NCBI GenBank assembly: GCA_902363665.1
Contig: CABJAW010000006.1
Span: forward strand, 1-64,000
Source: Lachnospiraceae bacterium
GTDB lineage: Bacteria > Bacillota > Clostridia > Lachnospirales > Lachnospiraceae
Reading direction: 5' to 3'
DNA length: 64,000 nucleotides
Below are positions 43,569-56,076 of the stretch, in pieces. The translations under genes were made by a program, and so were the position numbers. Numbering within the stretch: position 1 is the stretch's first letter; each line of letters begins with the position of its first letter. The notes below the pieces were generated by a model. It was not told the origin of the DNA and did not search any database. It worked only from the letters and a program-made list of their open reading frames with translations.

Positions 43569-44936
43569 ATGAAAATCATTACCCCGAAGAACTTATCAGG
43601 TTTTATGGAGCTGCCGCCGAAGGAGCAGGTCCTTTTTGAAAAAATTAAACAGAAGCTGGAGGAGACCTACCGTCTGTTTGGATTTTATCCGATTGATACG
43701 CCGGTGCTGGAGCGCAGCGAGATCCTGCTGGCGAAGACTGGCGGTGATACGGAGAAACAGATTTACCGTTTCAGCAAGGGCGATACGGATATGGCGATGC
43801 GTTTTGACCTGACAGTGCCGCTTGCAAAATATGTGGCAAAAAATTATTCAGAGCTGACGTTTCCGTTCAAGCGTTACCAGATTGGAAAGGTATACCGCGG
43901 CGAGCGTGCACAGCAGGGAAGATTCCGTGAATTTTATCAGGCGGATATTGATATCATCGGAGACGGTGATTTAAGCGTAGTGAATGACGCGGAAGTGCCG
44001 AGCATCATGTATCAGGTATTCACAGGACTTGGACTGCACGACTTTAAGATCCGGCTGAACAACCGCAAGGTATTAAACGGACTGTTTGAGATGTATGGGC
44101 TGAGTGAGATCGCGACGGATGTCATGCGTGTGATCGACAAGCTGGAGAAGATCGGTGAGGAGAGTGTAAAAGCGGAACTGTCTGAGATGAATGTACCGGC
44201 AGAGGCATCCGACGGGCTGCTTGCGCTGCTGACGTTCAAGGGTTCCAATTCAGAGATCCTTGAGAAACTGAAAGGTTTTGCAGGCCGCAGCGAAAGGCTG
44301 GATCTTGGCGTGCAGGAACTCTCTGAGGTTGTTTATTACATGGATAAATTCGGCGTTCCGCAGGAGAATTACCGCGTGGATCTGACGATCGCAAGAGGTC
44401 TGGATTATTACACCGGAACCGTATACGAGACGACATTCAACCGCCATCCGGAGATCGGAAGTATCTGCAGCGGCGGCCGTTATGATAATCTGGCAGAGTT
44501 TTATACGAAGAAAAAACTTCCGGGTGTCGGCATGTCGATCGGCCTGACGAGACTGTTTTATATCCTAAATGAGTTTGATTATCTGAACCGTGTGCTTGCG
44601 ACATCCGCGGATGTGCTCGTGATCCCGATGACAGAGGATATGGCAGCGGCAGTGGAGATTTCCGCAAAGCTTCGTGCGCAAGGAATCAGCACACAGATTT
44701 ATTTTGAAAAGAAGAAGTTCAAACATAAGATCAGCTACGCAGATAAGCTGTCGATCCCGTATGCAATGTTCCTTGGAGAGGATGAGCTGAAAGAAAATAA
44801 AGTGACACTGAAGAAGATGTTCGCGGCAGAAGATGATGAGAACAAGCAGTGTACCGTATCGCTGGAAGAGGCAGAATCTGTCATTTTAGACGGTCTGAAG
44901 GCGCTGCGGCAGGGTGCGTGCATCCAGGTTAACTGA
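43569..44936 (+). CDS. hisS: Histidyl-tRNA synthetase
   Basis: A 455-residue class II synthetase. It has motif 2 (YRGERAQQGRFREFYQ), the histidine-specific ARGLDYYTGTVYE and motif 3 (GVGMSIGLTRL), with the anticodon-binding domain in the last 100 residues. The start at 43569 follows AGAAGGA; an earlier in-frame start has no ribosome site. The gap to the preceding gene is about 50 bases and has no T-box leader. It is somewhat longer than E. coli HisRS through an insertion in the middle (about 195-265), as in a clostridial branch. Confidence 0.95.
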   Translation: MKIITPKNLSGFMELPPKEQVLFEKIKQKLEETYRLFGFYPIDTPVLERSEILLAKTGGDTEKQIYRFSKGDTDMAMRFDLTVPLAKYVAKNYSELTFPFKRYQIGKVYRGERAQQGRFREFYQADIDIIGDGDLSVVNDAEVPSIMYQVFTGLGLHDFKIRLNNRKVLNGLFEMYGLSEIATDVMRVIDKLEKIGEESVKAELSEMNVPAEASDGLLALLTFKGSNSEILEKLKGFAGRSERLDLGVQELSEVVYYMDKFGVPQENYRVDLTIARGLDYYTGTVYETTFNRHPEIGSICSGGRYDNLAEFYTKKKLPGVGMSIGLTRLFYILNEFDYLNRVLATSADVLVIPMTEDMAAAVEISAKLRAQGISTQIYFEKKKFKHKISYADKLSIPYAMFLGEDELKENKVTLKKMFAAEDDENKQCTVSLEEAESVILDGLKALRQGACIQVN

Positions 44937-44966
44937 CTGCACGGGACTGTTTGCGGGAAAAAATTC

Positions 44967-44996
44967 TTGACAAGTACAGGACATTAGTAGTAATTT
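44967..44996 (+). promoter_or_regulatory. Candidate promoter of purC
   Basis: TTGACA, an 18-base spacer and TAATTT lie 170 bases before purC. A MITE remnant lies between it and the gene. No purine riboswitch fold was recognised. Confidence 0.5.
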
Positions 44997-45010
44997 TGTA
45001 GCGATGCAAA

Positions 45011-45099
45011 TGTTCAGAGCAGTGACGGGGCTGTTCGCAGCTAGAAAGATACATAAGATTTCTGCGCTGGCGGGGAGAGGTCCGGCTTTGAACGGTAAC
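45011..45099. mobile_element. MITE remnant in the purC leader, copy D
   Basis: The left end TGTTCAGAGC (45011-45020) and right end GGCTTTGAACGGTAAC (45084-45099) match the MITE termini, but the interior is shorter and unlike copies A to C. The outermost left bases are lost. No target duplication is visible. Confidence 0.55.
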
Positions 45100-45167
45100 A
45101 TAACAGCACAGGAACGTGCCTGGCAGAATGTGCAGGGCAGTTCCGGGATAATGTGAGGGATAAGATC

Positions 45168-46040
45168 ATGCAGGAAATGAAGCCGATTAAAGAAGGTAAG
45201 GTGCGCGAGATTTATGACAATGGAGACAGCCTGATCATGGTGGCAACAGACCGTATCAGCTGCTTCGACGTAATTCTGAACAATGTAGTATCGAAAAAAG
45301 GAACTGTCCTGACGCAGATGTCAAAGTTCTGGTTTAATCTGACGAAGGATATCCTTCCGAACCACATGATTTCTACAGACGTAAAAGATATGCCGGAATT
45401 TTTCCAGCAGGAGAAGTTTGACGGAAACAGCATGATGTGTCGGAAACTGAATATGATTCCGGTTGAGTGTATCGTGCGCGGTTATATCACAGGAAGCGGC
45501 TGGGCAAGCTATCAGAAGACCGGTGAGGTCTGCGGTATTCGCCTTCCGGAAGGCTTACAGGAATCTGACAAACTGCCGGAGCCGATCTACACACCGTCTA
45601 CCAAAGCTGAGATCGGTGATCATGATGAAAATATTTCTTTTGAGCAGAGCATTGCACATCTGGAAAAATATTATCCGGGCAGGGGAAAAGAGTACGCAGA
45701 GAAGATCCGTGATTACACGATCGCGCTGTACAAAAAATGTGCAGAGTATGCGGCATCCCGTGGAATCATTATTGCGGACACTAAATTTGAGTTTGGACTG
45801 GATGAGAATGGAAATATCGTGCTTGGCGATGAGATGCTTACACCGGACAGCTCCCGTTTCTGGCCTGCAGAAGGCTATGAGCCGGGGCATGGACAGCCGT
45901 CCTTTGACAAGCAGTTTGCACGTGACTGGCTGAAGGCGAACCCGGGCAATGACTGGACGCTTCCGCAGGAGATTGTCGACAAGACGATCAGCAAATACCT
46001 GCAGGCATATGAGATGCTGACCGGAGAAAAGCTGGCGTAA
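45168..46040 (+). CDS. purC: SAICAR synthase (phosphoribosylaminoimidazole-succinocarboxamide synthase)
   Basis: A 290-residue purine-biosynthesis ligase joining CAIR and aspartate. Conserved blocks KEGKVREIYD, ATDRISCFD, ECIVRGYITGSGW, ADTKFEFG and LGDEMLTPDSSRFW are all present. The ATG at 45168 is chosen because GAGGG lies nine bases upstream; an in-frame GTG at 45153 has a weaker site. It stands alone here, without other pur genes. Confidence 0.95.
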   Translation: MQEMKPIKEGKVREIYDNGDSLIMVATDRISCFDVILNNVVSKKGTVLTQMSKFWFNLTKDILPNHMISTDVKDMPEFFQQEKFDGNSMMCRKLNMIPVECIVRGYITGSGWASYQKTGEVCGIRLPEGLQESDKLPEPIYTPSTKAEIGDHDENISFEQSIAHLEKYYPGRGKEYAEKIRDYTIALYKKCAEYAASRGIIIADTKFEFGLDENGNIVLGDEMLTPDSSRFWPAEGYEPGHGQPSFDKQFARDWLKANPGNDWTLPQEIVDKTISKYLQAYEMLTGEKLA

Positions 46041-46062
46041 AAAAGTTTACAAAACATAAAAT

Positions 46063-46111
46063 AAAACTCCCACAGCAGACAAGAAGAAATTCTTTCTGCT
46101 GTGGGAGTTTT
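46063..46111. terminator. Bidirectional terminator between purC and the ABC exporter
   Basis: A 17-base stem AAAACTCCCACAGCAGA (46063-46079) pairs perfectly with TCTGCTGTGGGAGTTTT (46094-46110). It serves both convergent transcripts. Confidence 0.92.
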
Positions 46112-48022
46112 TTATGCTCCGATTGCGTTTCCGGTATACAGCTGATAATACCGTCCCTTTTCAGCAATCAGCTGATCATGAGTGCCGCGCTCGATGATGC
46201 GTCCCTGTTCCAGTACCATGATACAGTCAGAATTGCGGACTGTGGAGAGACGGTGGGCGATAACGAATGTTGTCCGTCCTTTCATCAGACGGTCCATGCC
46301 TTCCTGGACGATCCGTTCTGTACGGGTGTCGATTGAGCTGGTTGCCTCGTCGAGGATGAGAACAGGCGGATCTGCGATCGCGGCGCGTGCGATGGCAAGC
46401 AGCTGACGCTGACCCTGGCTTAAGTTTGCACCGTCTCCGGTGAGCATTGTGTTGTAGCCATCCGGGAGACGGCGGATAAAGCCGTCTGCATTCGCGAGCT
46501 TTGCTGCTGCGATGACTTCCTCATCGGTCGCATCAAGCTTTCCAAAGCGGATGTTTTCGCTGACTGTTCCGGTAAAGAGATGCGTATCCTGCAGTACAAT
46601 ACCGAGAGACCGGCGCAGATCCGCTTTGCGGATTTTGTTGATATTGATACCGTCATACCGGATCTTTCCATCCTGAATATCGTAGAAACGGTTGATCAGG
46701 TTGGTGATCGTCGTTTTTCCGGCACCGGTGGAACCGACAAATGCGATCTTCTGACCTGGCTTTGCGTAAAGTTTCACGTCGTGGAGCACGATTTTATCGT
46801 CCGTATAGCCGAAGTCCACACCGTCAAAGACGACGTCACCGCGCAGTTCCTTATAATCGACGGAGCCGTCTGCCTGATGGGTATGCTTCCATGCCCAGTG
46901 GCCTGTGCGGCTGGTGCTCTCAGTAAGCCTTCCGTTTTCCTCTTTGGCGTTGACGAGCAGGACATAGCCGTTATCGACTTCGGTCGGCTCATCCATGAGC
47001 TGGAAGATACGCTCTGCACCGGCCATAGCCATGACGATAGAGTTGAACTGCTGGCTGACCTGGTTGATCGGCATGTTGAAGCTCTTGTTGAAAGTAAGGA
47101 AACTTGCAAGTCCGCCAAGGGTAAAGCCGCCAATGCCGTTTAAGGCAAGAATACCGCCGACGATCGCGCAGACCACATAGCTGATATTTCCGAGCTGCGC
47201 GTTGATCGGACCCAGGATATTTGCAAAGGTGTTCGCCTGGTCGGCGCTGTGAAACAGCGCGTCATTGAGGCGGTGAAAGTCTTTTTTACTTTCTTCTTCG
47301 TGACAGAAGACCTTTATAACCTTCTGGCCGTTCATCATTTCCTCAATGTAGCCATTAACTTTACCGAGGTTGCGCTGCTGCTCAAGAAAATATTTTCCGC
47401 TCAGACCGGCAGCCTTTTTTGTACAGATGAGCATCAGGCTAACCATTACGAGTGTGACGAGGGTCAGCGGCACGTTCAGAATGAGCATGCTCACAAAGAC
47501 ACTGACGATCGTAAATGAGCTGTTGATGATCTGCGGAATACTCTGGCTGATCATTTGGCGGAGCGTATCGATATCGTTTGTATAGACAGACATGATGTCG
47601 CCGTGTGCGTGGGTATCAAAATACCGGATCGGCAGAAGCTCCATATGGGAAAACAGATCGTTGCGCAGATTGCGCAAGGTTCCCTGAGTCACGGAAACCA
47701 TGATGCGGTTGTAAGCATACGTTGAGATGACACCGAGTCCGTAGAAGATGGCTACCCGGCCGATCGCTCCGGCAAGCGGAGAAAAGTCCGGCTGGTCGGT
47801 CAGCAGAAACGGAGTGATATAGTCATCGATCAGATTTTTGGTAAACATGGTGCCCTGCACATTGGCAAGAACGCCGATGAGAATCAGCACAAGAACGCTG
47901 ATGCAGTGGATTTTATAATCGCGGAATACATAGCCCATCAGGCGCATGAGAAGTTTGCCCGGGTTGGCTACCTGTGGTTTCTGTCCGCGCGGGACGCGGT
48001 TTCCTGGTCCTGGCATACTCAC
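46112..48022 (-). CDS. Heterodimeric ABC exporter, subunit with canonical ATP site
   Basis: A 636-residue fused permease-ATPase. Six membrane helices in the first 340 residues are followed by an ATPase with Walker A GSTGAGKTT, signature LSQGQRQLLAIARA, Walker B LILDEATSSIDT (catalytic Glu present) and H-loop IAHRLS. An extra 40-residue insert lies before the nucleotide domain (SRTGHWAWKHTHQADG). With the partner upstream it forms a BmrCD/LmrCD/TM287-288-type exporter of drugs or lipids. Its start overlaps the partner's stop by four bases (ATGA). Confidence 0.93.
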   Translation of the reverse strand: MSMPGPGNRVPRGQKPQVANPGKLLMRLMGYVFRDYKIHCISVLVLILIGVLANVQGTMFTKNLIDDYITPFLLTDQPDFSPLAGAIGRVAIFYGLGVISTYAYNRIMVSVTQGTLRNLRNDLFSHMELLPIRYFDTHAHGDIMSVYTNDIDTLRQMISQSIPQIINSSFTIVSVFVSMLILNVPLTLVTLVMVSLMLICTKKAAGLSGKYFLEQQRNLGKVNGYIEEMMNGQKVIKVFCHEEESKKDFHRLNDALFHSADQANTFANILGPINAQLGNISYVVCAIVGGILALNGIGGFTLGGLASFLTFNKSFNMPINQVSQQFNSIVMAMAGAERIFQLMDEPTEVDNGYVLLVNAKEENGRLTESTSRTGHWAWKHTHQADGSVDYKELRGDVVFDGVDFGYTDDKIVLHDVKLYAKPGQKIAFVGSTGAGKTTITNLINRFYDIQDGKIRYDGININKIRKADLRRSLGIVLQDTHLFTGTVSENIRFGKLDATDEEVIAAAKLANADGFIRRLPDGYNTMLTGDGANLSQGQRQLLAIARAAIADPPVLILDEATSSIDTRTERIVQEGMDRLMKGRTTFVIAHRLSTVRNSDCIMVLEQGRIIERGTHDQLIAEKGRYYQLYTGNAIGA

Positions 48023-49767
48023 ACCTCCTTTTTTTCATCAAAATCGCCGCCGCCTTTTGTCTGGGATTCATAGACCTCACGGTAGATGGCATTGCCGGCG
48101 AGCAGCTCTTTATGGGTACCAAAGCCGTTGATACGGCCTTCTTCGAGCACAAGAATGCGGTCAGCATCCTGAACACTGGAGATGCGCTGTGCGATGATCA
48201 GTTTTGTCGTGTCCGGGATTTCTTCACGGAAAGCCCGTCGGATTTTTGCATCCGTTGCGGTATCCACAGCGCTCGTACTGTCGTCGAGGATCAGGATCTT
48301 CGGCTTTTTCAGCAGGGCGCGCGCGACACACAGACGCTGCTTCTGACCACCGGAGACGTTGTTTCCACCCTGTTCGATACGGGTGTCATATCCCTGAGGG
48401 AATGTGTGGATGAACTCATCTGCACATGCAAGACGGCAGGCTTCCTGGCATTCTTTATCAGTTGCCTGCAGATTTCCCCAGCGCAGATTGTCGTAGATGG
48501 TGCCAGAGAACAGTACATTGTTCTGTAATACGACAGAGACCTGGTTGCGCAGCGCTTCCATTTCATATTCCTTTACGTTATGACCGCCGACCAGTACTTC
48601 GCCTGCGGAAACGTCGTAAAGACGGCTGATCAGAGAAACGAGACTGGATTTTGCACTTCCGGTCGCACCGATGATGCCGATTGTTTCACCGGAGTGGATG
48701 TCGAGATTGATATCCTGCAATACTGGTTCCTGGCTGTCCTTTTTATAGGAAAAGTCTACATGATGAAAAGCGATGCTTCCGTCCGGCACTTCCATGATCG
48801 GATTTTCCGGATCGGAAAGGTCACTTTTCTCGTTTAAGACTTCACAGATACGCTCTGCGCTGGCCGTGCTCATAGAGAGCATGACAAAGACCATGGAGAG
48901 CATCATCAGGCTCATGAGGATATTCATGCAGTACGTCAGAAGGCTCATCAGTTCCCCGGTGGTCAGTGTATCGCTGACGATCATTTTTGCACCGAGCCAG
49001 CTGATCAGGATGATACAGGTATAAACGGTAAACTGCATCAGAGGCGCATTGAAAATAACGTTGTGTTCTGCTTTGACAAAGATACGGTAGATATTTTCGC
49101 TGGCTTTTTTAAATTTAGTGGTCTCGTGTTCCTCGCGGACGTAAGCTTTTACGACGCGGATCGCAGAGACATTTTCCTGAACAGAAGCGTTGAGTTCATC
49201 ATACTTTGGAAATGCCATCCGGAAATATCTGGTGGCATGGCGGATAATGAAAAACAGGATCACGCCGAGAAAAAGAACTGCAACGAGATAAATGCTGGCA
49301 AGGCGTGCATTGATGGTAAAGGCCATGACAAGCGCACAGACCATACTCGCCGGAGCACGCATCATCATGCGGAGCATCATCTGGTAAGCGTTCTGAATGT
49401 TGGTTACATCGGTGGTCAGACGTGTGACAAGACCTGCCGTGCTGAATTTATCAATATTCGCAAAGGAAAAGGTCTGAATATGATCGAACATGCTTCCGCG
49501 GAGATTTCTGGCAAGTCCGGCAGAAGCTTTTGCCCCGTATCGTCCGCCGGCCATGCCGGCAAACAGTCCGATGGCGGCTGCGACGATCATCAGTCCGCCG
49601 ACGCGGTAGATGTGTCCGAGATCACCGGCATTTACGCCCTTATCGATGATCGAGGCCATCAGATAGGGAATCATGGTCTCCATCAGCACCTCCAGCAGCA
49701 TAAAGAGCGGAGTTGCGATGGAAGCTCGTTTGTATTCCCGTACTTCTTTTAACAGTGTCTGAAACAA
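48019..49767 (-). CDS. Heterodimeric ABC exporter, subunit with degenerate ATP site
   Basis: A 582-residue fused permease-ATPase. It starts with a TTG codon seven bases after GGAGG; no ATG fits. The ATPase has Walker A GATGSAKSS (Ala replacing a conserved Gly), signature VSGGQKQRLCVARAL and Walker B LILDDSTSAVD, in which Asp replaces the catalytic Glu. The H-loop reads IAQRIS, with Gln for His. These are the marks of the degenerate half of TM287/LmrC-type heterodimers, which bind but scarcely hydrolyse ATP. It is the first gene of the two-gene operon. Confidence 0.93.
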   Translation of the reverse strand: MFQTLLKEVREYKRASIATPLFMLLEVLMETMIPYLMASIIDKGVNAGDLGHIYRVGGLMIVAAAIGLFAGMAGGRYGAKASAGLARNLRGSMFDHIQTFSFANIDKFSTAGLVTRLTTDVTNIQNAYQMMLRMMMRAPASMVCALVMAFTINARLASIYLVAVLFLGVILFFIIRHATRYFRMAFPKYDELNASVQENVSAIRVVKAYVREEHETTKFKKASENIYRIFVKAEHNVIFNAPLMQFTVYTCIILISWLGAKMIVSDTLTTGELMSLLTYCMNILMSLMMLSMVFVMLSMSTASAERICEVLNEKSDLSDPENPIMEVPDGSIAFHHVDFSYKKDSQEPVLQDINLDIHSGETIGIIGATGSAKSSLVSLISRLYDVSAGEVLVGGHNVKEYEMEALRNQVSVVLQNNVLFSGTIYDNLRWGNLQATDKECQEACRLACADEFIHTFPQGYDTRIEQGGNNVSGGQKQRLCVARALLKKPKILILDDSTSAVDTATDAKIRRAFREEIPDTTKLIIAQRISSVQDADRILVLEEGRINGFGTHKELLAGNAIYREVYESQTKGGGDFDEKKEV

Positions 49768-49927
49768 ATGATTTCCTCCCTTCTTTGGTAATGTCCTCCC
49801 GCAATCTTTTCTGTATCTGCTTTTTGGGGGTAATAAAAAATTTTTTCGTAAAATCAGGCATGAAAAGATTATGAGAGTACAGTGCAGAAACCTGACAGAT
49901 CAGAAAAACGGTGTTTTTTATCATAAT

Positions 49928-49967
49928 AAAACAGTCTTGTACACCAACAGGTGAGAAGACTGTTTTT
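49928..49967 (-). terminator. Attenuator-like hairpin in the ABC exporter leader
   Basis: On the minus strand AAAAACAGTCTT (49967-49956) pairs with AAGACTGTTTT (49938-49928), followed by ATTATGAT, a weak T-run. It lies between the promoter and the gene in a leader of about 230 bases. In the 336-base gap 49768-50103 no other gene is credible. Some drug exporters are controlled by leader attenuation; that role here is inferred. Confidence 0.5.
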
Positions 49968-49997
49968 GGATAGATCCGTCAGATCCAGATATATTCT

Positions 49998-50026
49998 AGT
50001 GTAGAACAAATAGAAAAATGAGTCAA
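49998..50026 (-). promoter_or_regulatory. Promoter of the ABC exporter operon
   Basis: On the minus strand TTGACT (50026-50021), a 17-base spacer and TACACT (50003-49998). Confidence 0.7.
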
Positions 50027-50103
50027 GAAAAAAACTGTGTAAAATTTGTGTCACCACTTATAGCAAGCGTTTTGAAAAAGCTGGTTCTGAACGGTGATAA
50101 GAA

Positions 50104-50823
50104 TTATTTTTCTTCCATCAGGGCAAGCTGTGAAAGAGTGAAATCGTGCAGCGCACGGTAATCCTCCTCGCTGTAATGGATTCCGTCAATTGTCTCGACC
50201 GCATTAGCCATCATCCAGGTATAGCTGTCGATATACGTATCCGGAAAAAGTGTTTTCATGTGCTCGTTGAAGTCTGTGATTTCTTCGTTTGTGATTGCAC
50301 TGCAGCGCTCCGGGTCGATCGGATTGACGGAGAGAAAATAAAAGCCTGTATCAGGGTATTCTTTAAGCAGCGAGCGATACAGAGCGAGGTAGAGGTCGAG
50401 GTTCTCGTGATCGTTGACACCGAGGTTGAGAATGACAGGAGCGTCTGGATACTGCAGGATCGCCTTTTTCATAAGAGGGAGTCCCTCGGTAGAAAACCAG
50501 TAATAGCCTTCTCCGGAGGCGCCAATATAGCAGTCGCCATCTTTCATGGCACGTTCCATGCCGACCGTGCGGGAATCACCGACCCAGATGAAAAGAGGAG
50601 AGTCGGAGGATTCGGTCTCGGTTTCTTGAGTGCGTGCCTCGTCGGCCTGCTGCACGCTGCGCTGAAGTGTTTCGATCACGGCATCTGCTTCCGACTGTGT
50701 TTTCTGAGTATGTGCGAGCAGCTCGTCCGATGGATCACTTGCTTTTAGATAGATGGCGAGTGAGCACAGGAGCACCATGCCAAGCAGGGTGAGGGTCAGA
50801 CAGAGCAGAGTCTGTTTCTTCAT
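50104..50823 (-). CDS. Membrane-anchored SGNH/GDSL hydrolase
   Basis: A 239-residue protein. An N-terminal hydrophobic helix (5-26) acts as signal anchor and is followed by a coiled, Gln/Glu-rich stalk (about 35-72). The extracellular hydrolase domain has block I WVGDSRTVGM (Ser84), block III LNLGVND (Asn137) and the catalytic Asp213-x2-His216 in DGIHYS. Such enzymes remove or transfer acyl groups on cell-wall polymers or glycans. The family glycine of block II is not obvious. It is a single-gene unit with its own promoter, divergent from hrcA. Confidence 0.85.
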   Translation of the reverse strand: MKKQTLLCLTLTLLGMVLLCSLAIYLKASDPSDELLAHTQKTQSEADAVIETLQRSVQQADEARTQETETESSDSPLFIWVGDSRTVGMERAMKDGDCYIGASGEGYYWFSTEGLPLMKKAILQYPDAPVILNLGVNDHENLDLYLALYRSLLKEYPDTGFYFLSVNPIDPERCSAITNEEITDFNEHMKTLFPDTYIDSYTWMMANAVETIDGIHYSEEDYRALHDFTLSQLALMEEK

Positions 50824-50912
50824 ATATATAAGGTTCCTTTCTTGAAAAAAAGATGTGCGGGTAAATGATTTCCAAAACAGGTTTCTGAAAGGAAATCCAT
50901 AGAATAGATTCT

Positions 50913-50940
50913 ACTATAACACAGTTGAAAGAAATGTCAA
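50913..50940 (-). promoter_or_regulatory. Promoter of the SGNH hydrolase gene
   Basis: On the minus strand TTGACA (50940-50935), a 16-base spacer and TATAGT (50918-50913). Confidence 0.75.
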
Positions 50941-50976
50941 ATTGTGGAGAAGGCGGAAAAAAATTAAAAATAGCTA

Positions 50977-51005
50977 TTGACAAACAAAGGGCAAGGTATT
51001 ATATT
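50977..51005 (+). promoter_or_regulatory. SigA promoter of the hrcA operon
   Basis: TTGACA (50977-50982), a 17-base spacer and TATATT (51000-51005). The CIRCE operator begins 14 bases further on. Confidence 0.9.
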
Positions 51006-51019
51006 AACTGCATAAGGTG

Positions 51020-51046
51020 TTAGCACTCAAGTTCATAGAGTGCTAA
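51020..51046 (+). promoter_or_regulatory. CIRCE operator
   Basis: TTAGCACTC-N9-GAGTGCTAA, a perfect match to the HrcA operator. It overlaps or follows the transcription start, so HrcA would block initiation until heat stress. Confidence 0.98.
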
Positions 51047-51112
51047 CAAAGCAGAAGAAAACAATCTGTTTCTTCTGAAATACCTTATGAAAATGAAACA
51101 GGAGGAGTTCAG

Positions 51113-52140
51113 ATGAAGCTCGATGATAGAAAATGGGAAATTTTAAAAGCTATCGTCAAGACCTACCTGGAAACAGGAGAGCCGGTTGGCTCACGTACAA
51201 TTTCTAAATACGCTGACCTGAATCTGAGTTCCGCTACGATACGAAATGAGATGTCAGACCTGGAGGACATGGGTTATATTCTTCAGCCCCACACTTCCGC
51301 AGGACGGATTCCTTCCGATGCAGGTTATCGCTTATATGTGGACCGCATGATGGAGGAAAAGGACCGCGAGGTTACGGAGATGAAGGAGCTGGTGCTTCAG
51401 AGGCAGGATAAGATGGAGCTTCTGCTGAAGCAGATGGTAAAAGTGCTGGCCGCAAATACGAACTATGCAGCGATGATTTCCGGTCCACAGTACCACCGGA
51501 CGAAGCTGAAGTTCATTCAGCTGTCCGTTGTCAATGACAGTCAGCTTCTTGCAACGATCGTTGCAGAAGGAAATGTCGTCAAGAACAGGCTTCTCGATAT
51601 CGAGCACGGACTTGACCAGAAGACGGTTCTTGAGATGAATATCCTGCTGAACAGCGCACTGAACGGTCTGACGATCGAAGAGATCAATCTTGGTACGATT
51701 GCAAAGCTGAAAGGACAGGCCGGGGTACACAGTGAGCTGGTAGACCGGGTTCTTGATACGGTGGCTGAAGCCATTCAGACTTCTGACGATGATCTGGAGA
51801 TCTACACCAGCGGAGCGACGAATATTTTCAAATATCCGGAGCTGAGCACAAGTGAGAAAGCCAGTGAGCTGATCAGTGCATTTGAAGATAAGAAAGAGCT
51901 GGCAGATATTATCAGTCAGGATTCGAATGATGAAACCGGCATTCAGGTTTACATCGGAGGCGAATCTCCGGTGGCGACGATGCAGGATTGCAGCGTGGTG
52001 ACAGCGACGTATGAGCTGGGAGATGGCATGTATGGCAAAATCGGTGTCATTGGACCGAAGCGTATGGACTACGAGAAGGTAGTCGGCACGATGAAAACGC
52101 TGATGGCACAGTTGGATGAAATATTTAAAAAAGGAAAGCA

Positions 52141-52144
<4 letters not shown>
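51113..52144 (+). CDS. hrcA: Heat-inducible repressor HrcA
   Basis: A 343-residue repressor of standard length. The N-terminal winged helix (GEPVGSRTISKYADLNLSSATIRNEMSDLEDMG) binds CIRCE, and a GAF-like dimerisation domain follows. It is first gene of its own operon and thus autoregulated; GroEL normally keeps it active. A GGAGG ribosome site precedes the ATG. Its stop overlaps a potential grpE start. Confidence 0.97.
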
Positions 52145-54721
<2,577 letters not shown>

Positions 54722-54846
54722 GCGCTTTAGGGCAAAGAAACGCAGGCTGTGCAGCAGATGAAATGTATGGCAGGTGACAGATAAAATAAGGAATACCCCT
54801 GTGGGCAGTGCCTGCAGGGGCATTGTCAGGTAAGGTGGAAGAAATT

Positions 54847-56061
54847 ATGGCAGAGAATAAAAGGGATTACTACGAAGTCCTGGGTGTGGACAAAAATGCA
54901 GACGACGCAGCGCTGAAAAAAGCATACCGTGCGCTGGCGAAAAAGTATCATCCGGATATGAATCCGGGCGATAAAGAGGCAGAGCAGAAGTTTAAGGAAG
55001 CATCAGAGGCGTATGCGGTTCTGAGTGACCCGGAGAAGCGCAGACAGTACGACCAGTTTGGCCATGCGGCATTTGAGCAGGGCGGCGGAGCAGGCGGATT
55101 TGGCGGATTCGACGGCTTCAATTTTAACGGCGGCGATATGGGTGATATCTTCGGTGACATCTTCGGCGATCTCTTTGGGGGCGGAAGAAGACGCGGAGCA
55201 TCCAGAGGTCCCATGCAGGGAGCAAATCTGCGCACCAGCGTCCGCATCACTTTTGAGGAGGCGATTTCCGGATGTGAGAAGGAGATCGAGCTCAACCAGA
55301 AGGATGAGTGTGAGACGTGTCACGGTACAGGCGCAAAGCCAGGAACAAATCCGGAAACGTGCCCGAAGTGCGGCGGCAAAGGTCAGGTAGTATTTACCCA
55401 GCAGTCTCTGTTTGGCACGGTTCAGAACGTGCAGACGTGTCCGGACTGCGGCGGAAGCGGAAAGATCATCAAAGAAAAATGTACGGCGTGCCGCGGCACC
55501 GGTTATACATCCAGCCGGAAGAAATTCAAAGTAACGATTCCGGCAGGTATCGACAATGGACAGAGTATCCGTATCCGTGAAAAAGGTGAGCCAGGTACAA
55601 ATGGCGGTCCGAGAGGCGATCTGCTCGTCGAGGTGATCGTGGGCAGACATCCGATCTTCCAGAGACAGGATATGGATATCTATTCGACAGTACCGATGTC
55701 CTATGCACAGGCGGCCCTGGGCGGGGATATCAAGATTAATACGGTGGATGGCGATATCATCTATACTGTAAAGCCTGGCACACAGACCGATACGAAGGTC
55801 CGTTTCAAAGGAAAGGGTGTTCCATCCCTGCGCAACAAGAATGTCCGTGGTGACCATTACGTTACACTGGTTGTTCAGGTTCCGACGAAATTAAATGATG
55901 CTGCAAAGCAGGCTCTGAAGGAGTTTGATATGGAGACGGGCAACAGCCTCGGACGCAGCGAGGAGAAGAAAACGGAAAAGGCCGAGAAGGGGAAAAAGAA
56001 GGGCTTCATGAATAAGCTGAAAGAGACCTTTGAGGATCTGGACGGCCAGAATGAGAAATAA
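54847..56061 (+). CDS. dnaJ: Chaperone DnaJ (Hsp40)
   Basis: A 404-residue type I DnaJ. The J domain (1-70) has HPD in [11 protein letters not shown]; a Gly/Phe-rich region (about 78-115) follows. The zinc domain has four CxxCxGxG repeats ([32 protein letters not shown]). The C-terminal tail is unusually lysine-rich ([17 protein letters not shown]). The start at 54847 lies after AGGTGG. A hairpin (CCCCTG/CAGGGG near 54797-54821) sits in the dnaK-dnaJ gap and may lower downstream expression. Confidence 0.97.
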   Translation: MAENKRDYYEVLGVDKNADDAALKKAYRALAKKYHPDMNPGDKEAEQKFKEASEAYAVLSDPEKRRQYDQFGHAAFEQGGGAGGFGGFDGFNFNGGDMGDIFGDIFGDLFGGGRRRGASRGPMQGANLRTSVRITFEEAISGCEKEIELNQKDECETCHGTGAKPGTNPETCPKCGGKGQVVFTQQSLFGTVQNVQTCPDCGGSGKIIKEKCTACRGTGYTSSRKKFKVTIPAGIDNGQSIRIREKGEPGTNGGPRGDLLVEVIVGRHPIFQRQDMDIYSTVPMSYAQAALGGDIKINTVDGDIIYTVKPGTQTDTKVRFKGKGVPSLRNKNVRGDHYVTLVVQVPTKLNDAAKQALKEFDMETGNSLGRSEEKKTEKAEKGKKKGFMNKLKETFEDLDGQNEK

Positions 56062-56076
56062 CAGAAAATTAGGTAA

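Noticed and set aside
44937..45167. Purine riboswitch before purC
   Set aside because: The leader lacks the three-way-junction consensus; its inverted pattern is explained by a MITE remnant.
49640..49924. Possible leader peptide (94 codons, minus strand) before the ABC exporter
   Set aside because: It has no ribosome site at its ATG and runs far into the exporter gene out of frame. Its overlap with the leader hairpin is noted, but coding is not supported.
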